A stretch of DNA of 8,006 nucleotides from Phycisphaerae bacterium (GTDB lineage Bacteria; Planctomycetota; Phycisphaerae; UBA1845; Fen-1342): the NCBI GenBank assembly GCA_026984555.1, contig JALSRY010000666.1:1-8006 (forward strand). The letters are read 5' to 3'. This document shows positions 6,820-8,006 of the stretch, in pieces. The notes beneath the pieces were generated by a model. It was not told the DNA's origin. It saw only the letters and a program-made list of their open reading frames with translations, and searched no databases. Made by a program: the position numbers and the translations under genes. The first letter of the stretch is position 1. Each line of letters begins with the position of its first letter.

Positions 6820-6954
6820 ATCGAGTTGTGTACGCTGGGGCGCAGTCCTACGCGGCTGCCCCCAGCGACGCCGCTTGCGCGCCGATCGGCATTGCCTGAC
6901 GATGCCGCGGCCGGTCGAAGGTGGTCACCTACCATCGTGCTGAGAGAGCCTCGC

Positions 6955-6959
6955 AGGAG
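6955..6959 (+). promoter_or_regulatory. Ribosome binding site that fixes the GTG start at 6966
   Basis: AGGAG lies 6 bases before GTG 6966. It identifies the start of a gene that is easy to miss because it begins with GTG and runs off the window without a stop. Confidence 0.75.
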
Positions 6960-6965
6960 TTGCCG

Positions 6966-8006
6966 GTGAATCCACGGGTTGTCATGCTCGCGCTTGCGGC
7001 GTCGGCGGTCGCCGGCCACGCGGTTTCGTACGCGGCGGCCGATGGTCTCGCGGGCAGGCCCGCTTCCGGGCCGCGCGTCGTCATCCTCGACGAACCCAAG
7101 CTGCCACGCTATGACGTGCCGCTCGATCTTGCCCCGGCCACCGTGGCGCAGCGCCTGCGCGACTTCGGCATGACGGTTGACCGGCGCGGCGTGAACCGGA
7201 TCATCACGACCGGCTTGCGCGACGCGGATATCCTGGTTCTTCTCAACGGTAATGCGTATCCCCGGCCGCTCGAACCCGTGCTGCGGGCGTTCAAGAAACG
7301 CGGCGGGTCGATCGTCGCCAACGGCGTGCCGCTGTGCCATCCGTGCGCCCGCACACCCGACGGCTGGAAAGACCTCGGCCACGACGCTGCGTTGATGAAA
7401 GCCCTGGGTTTCGGCGGATTCGCCGGTCCGATCCAAACCTGCGCCGGGCTGGCGACGACGCCGGCGGCGCATCGCTGCGGCCTCGACGGGTTCGATTTCG
7501 CCTCGGTCGGCGAAGCGGACGCCCAGGTGCTCGACCCGGCGACACTCGACGAGCATACCCGCTGCGAGCCGATCCTTCTGATCACGCGGTCGTCCGGCCC
7601 GCCCCGGCCCGTCTCAGCCCTGCTGATACGCACCCGCGGTGCCCCCGATGCCTGGGCCATGACGCAGGCGCTCAACCGCATCGGCGGCCCGCTTGCCGGC
7701 CGGCAACTCGCGGAAATCGTCGCGCGCGTGGTGGCGTTGGTCGCCGACGCCCGCGGGCAGATCGACCTCACCGCCCGTTCGCTGCCGCCGATCCCCCCCG
7801 AACTGCGCCACTTCCAAACCACCGGCTTGCGGCTCGTTACCGCCACGCTCTCGCCCGCGATCGGCGAAATCTACCCCCACGCCGACGGCGTGGCCGAAAC
7901 GCTCTACGTCTTCGACGTGCGCCGACTGCCACCCGACGAACGCCTCCTCGCCGCTACGATCCAGGGACTTGCCAACCGCAAACGGGCGATGCTCTGGCTC
8001 TTCCAG
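6966..8006 (+). CDS. Secreted amidotransferase-like plus GxGYP-like protein, putative glycoside hydrolase (3' partial)
   Basis: Open from GTG 6966 to the window end without a stop, giving 347 visible residues. Residues 1-24 look like a signal peptide (VVMLALAASAVAG core, cleavage near SYA/A). Residues about 36-230 resemble a class I amidotransferase-like fold used as an accessory domain in planctomycete hydrolases: RVVILDE, then ADILVLLNGNAYP, then LRAFKKRGGSIVANG. The nucleophile-elbow position reads NGVPLC rather than a canonical catalytic motif, so it is probably non-catalytic. Near the edge, ERLLAATIQGLANRKR (325-340) resembles the start of the GxGYP N-terminal domain, a family proposed as glycoside hydrolases; the rest lies outside. 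The link is from one motif, so it is moderate. Context with dockerin and PEP-CTERM proteins fits a polysaccharide role. It may have its own promoter, given the 268-base gap. Confidence 0.8.
   Translation, partial: MNPRVVMLALAASAVAGHAVSYAAADGLAGRPASGPRVVILDEPKLPRYDVPLDLAPATVAQRLRDFGMTVDRRGVNRIITTGLRDADILVLLNGNAYPRPLEPVLRAFKKRGGSIVANGVPLCHPCARTPDGWKDLGHDAALMKALGFGGFAGPIQTCAGLATTPAAHRCGLDGFDFASVGEADAQVLDPATLDEHTRCEPILLITRSSGPPRPVSALLIRTRGAPDAWAMTQALNRIGGPLAGRQLAEIVARVVALVADARGQIDLTARSLPPIPPELRHFQTTGLRLVTATLSPAIGEIYPHADGVAETLYVFDVRRLPPDERLLAATIQGLANRKRAMLWLFQ

Larger units (their letters stand above)
6698..6965 (+). other. Intergenic region before the GxGYP-like gene
   Basis: A stretch of 268 bases with no supported gene. 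Short open frames here have no ribosome site and no protein-like composition. It contains the imperfect direct repeat at 6771-6819 and a small inverted repeat AGGTG-GT-CACCT (6919-6930) close to the downstream ribosome site. I see no clear sigma-70 promoter and no T-tailed terminator. Confidence 0.6.

Noticed and set aside
6919..6930. Inverted repeat AGGTG-GT-CACCT as an operator
   Set aside because: The arms are only five bases long and no second copy was seen; chance is a sufficient explanation.
6698..6943. Short + strand open frame between the PEP-CTERM and GxGYP-like genes
   Set aside because: It begins with TTG directly after a stop codon, has no ribosome site, and its arginine-, proline- and cysteine-rich translation looks like non-coding GC-rich DNA.
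1..8006. tRNA or rRNA genes, CRISPR arrays, insertion sequences, integrase or attachment sites
   Set aside because: Reading both strands showed no tRNA-like cloverleaf, no regularly spaced repeats, no transposase or integrase motifs and no terminal inverted repeats.

Overview
The window is about 8 kb of GC-rich bacterial DNA with every supported gene on the + strand. The gene content points to a planctomycete, most likely the Phycisphaerae or a close relative. The basis is the combination of a cysteine-containing dockerin-like C-terminus, a PEP-CTERM sorting tail, a stand-alone prepilin-type (FTLIELLVV) protein and a GxGYP-type putative glycosidase. This assignment is inference from gene content; there is no rRNA or marker gene in the window.

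Layout: (1) 2-1228 is the C-terminal two thirds of an ABC exporter subunit (end of the membrane domain plus a complete ATPase domain), cut by the window edge. (2) 1229-1505 is a 277-base intergenic region. It carries a striking AT-rich 21-bp near-palindrome that overlaps a plausible promoter, then a strong ribosome binding site. (3) 1506-3965 encodes a secreted 819-residue protein: signal peptide, an unassigned alpha-helical domain, three tandem beta-sandwich-like modules and a dockerin-like tail. (4) 4003-5130 encodes a GntR-type DNA-binding domain fused to a LacI/periplasmic-binding-type sensor domain. (5) 5153-5983 encodes a prepilin-type protein. (6) 6071-6697 encodes a small PEP-CTERM protein whose body is a fourth copy of the module found three times in gene 3. 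(7) 6698-6965 is intergenic and holds an imperfect direct repeat with a 31-bp period. (8) 6966 to the window end is a GTG-started secreted protein with an amidotransferase-like N-terminal domain followed by the start of a GxGYP-like domain; it is cut by the window edge.

Genes 3 to 6 are spaced 37, 22 and 87 bases apart and probably form one transcription unit. The most interesting point is that one related module appears three times in a dockerin-tailed protein and once in a PEP-CTERM-tailed protein of the same unit. The unit also encodes its own sugar-sensor-like regulator and a pseudopilin, and a GxGYP-type protein lies directly downstream. A working model (inference) is a locally regulated cell-surface or extracellular-matrix system that handles a specific polysaccharide, with the shared module binding the same ligand or assembling the proteins together. 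The upstream ABC exporter gene is separated by the promoter region and may be unrelated.
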